Shown: one piece after another, positions 63,455 to 64,000 of the stretch
How positions within the stretch are numbered: position 1 is the stretch's first letter
How the letters are laid out: every line of letters starts with the position of its first letter
Translations under genes and position numbers: made by a program
Origin: Bacteroides fragilis
GTDB taxonomy: Bacteria > Bacteroidota > Bacteroidia > Bacteroidales > Bacteroidaceae
Assembly: GCF_002849695.1 (NCBI RefSeq)
Contig: NZ_CP018937.1
Location: forward strand, 3,658,001 to 3,722,000
DNA: 64,000 nucleotides
Reading direction: 5' to 3'
Notes under the pieces: generated by a model
Databases searched by the model: none
Seen by the model: the letters and a program-made list of their open reading frames with translations, nothing else
Told to the model about the DNA's origin: nothing

Positions 63455-63889
63455 ATGGAAGAAATCGAATTTCATCACAGTTTACCTATACAACTACGAT
63501 TCAATGACGTAGACAAGTTCGGACACGTCAACAACACCGTCTATTTTTCATTCTACGACCTCGGCAAAACAGAATACTTTGCCTCGGTTTGTCCGGGGGT
63601 TGACTGGGAAAAAGATGGTATTGTAGTAGTACACATTGAAGCCGACTTTCTGGCACAGATTTTTTCATCCGACCACATTGCCGTTCAAACTGCCGTCTGT
63701 GAGATCGGAACCAAAAGTTTTCATCTGATGCAACGGGTTATCGATACCGAAACAATGGAAGTGAAATGTATTTGTCGCTCGGTCATGGTGACATTCGACT
63801 TGGAGAAACATCAATCCAAGCCACTGACCGAAGAGTGGATAGAGGCAATTTGCCGATTTGAAGGAAGAGACTTGAGAAAGAAAAAATAA
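63455..63889 (+). CDS. Acyl-CoA thioesterase, 4HBT hot-dog fold
   Basis: 144 residues. LRFNDVDKFGHVNNTVYFSFYDL holds the hot-dog catalytic Asp (NDVDKFGHVNN). The rest follows the 4-hydroxybenzoyl-CoA thioesterase family (YbgC/FcbC-like). It hydrolyses acyl-CoA or related thioesters in the cytoplasm; the substrate is unknown. Its own promoter faces tsaC, and a strong terminator follows directly. Confidence 0.88.
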   Translation: MEEIEFHHSLPIQLRFNDVDKFGHVNNTVYFSFYDLGKTEYFASVCPGVDWEKDGIVVVHIEADFLAQIFSSDHIAVQTAVCEIGTKSFHLMQRVIDTETMEVKCICRSVMVTFDLEKHQSKPLTEEWIEAICRFEGRDLRKKK

Positions 63890-63891
63890 AT

Positions 63892-63932
63892 AATCCTCCG
63901 TAGATGCCTTTTTCTACGGAGGATTTTATTTT
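63892..63932 (+). terminator. Terminator after the thioesterase gene
   Basis: Perfect 13-bp stem AATCCTCCGTAGA / TCTACGGAGGATT with an 8-nt loop and a T-rich tail, starting 2 bp after the stop. It may also terminate the gene entering from the right. Confidence 0.9.
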
Positions 63933-63936
63933 CTCC

Positions 63937-64000
63937 TTAATATAAGAATTCCTTATTCACGTTCCCCGACACACTCGCATCAAACCACGAAAGGTTCGAT
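63937..64000 (-). CDS. Possible C-terminal end of a gene entering from the right edge
   Basis: On the minus strand one frame is open from the edge for 20 codons (SNLSWFDASVSGNVNKEFLY) to a TAA at 63937, right next to the terminator. The composition looks like protein, but 20 residues are too few to identify a family. Confidence 0.35.
   Translation of the reverse strand, partial: SNLSWFDASVSGNVNKEFLY

Overview
The window is chromosomal DNA from a Bacteroides species, most likely of the B. fragilis / B. thetaiotaomicron group. The evidence is the Bacteroides -7 promoter element (TAnnTTTG, in several places with a TTTG/TTG about 19-21 bp upstream), the RprXY two-component pair next to an EF-G2-type factor, a FecIR/TonB/DUF4249 locus, GH92/GH35/GH2 glycosidases, NVEALA and 6-bladed-propeller lipoprotein families, and ECF sigma-type regulation. 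The species call is inference. No rRNA, tRNA or CRISPR array was seen.

Layout. 1-8.0 kb is housekeeping: a partial mtaB, an acyl-CoA ligase, a small Ala-rich lipoprotein, the rpsF-rpsR-rplI operon, a MarR regulator, a 58-residue membrane protein and rprY/rprX. 8.3-12.7 kb holds an EF-G paralog (FusA2 type, switch II His replaced by Ser) and an AT-rich three-gene cassette (NVEALA-like peptide, 6-bladed propeller, thioredoxin-like lipoprotein). The cassette sits behind a near-perfect 138-bp copy of the fusA2 promoter, leader and start codon. 13.4-21.8 kb has hemW, an ECF sigma / FecR / TonB receptor / DUF4249 locus, a split LysO exporter and a small exported protein. 22.0-28.0 kb is accessory and AT-rich: a damaged hipBA module, a wrecked tyrosine integrase, a frameshifted small gene, a GNAT enzyme, a Crp/Fnr regulator and an AAA+ ATPase.

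28.2-41.4 kb carries a DUF2027/Smr protein, a QueA-like enzyme, a Nudix hydrolase, a GPx-like protein, a GH92 mannosidase, and an efflux locus in which the RND permease is fused to its outer-membrane factor, followed by an adaptor and a LytS/LytTR pair. 41.5-46.6 kb is a complete [FeFe]-hydrogenase unit (structural gene plus HydE, HydG, HydF) with a perfect 10-bp dyad inside its promoter. 46.7-53.5 kb has a propeller lipoprotein and a GH2/GH35 beta-galactosidase operon. 53.7-63.4 kb is a long minus-strand run of housekeeping genes (phosphohexomutase, DUF4827, DHH phosphoesterase, ComEC, Rpe, Fmt, ClC channel, TsaC), then a divergent thioesterase.

The best candidate for something undescribed is the promoter-capture arrangement at 10.5-12.7 kb. 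A secreted Cys-rich NVEALA-type peptide and two envelope proteins appear to have been placed under the control signals of fusA2, a gene known in B. thetaiotaomicron to be switched on by the Cur regulator during carbohydrate limitation and gut colonisation.
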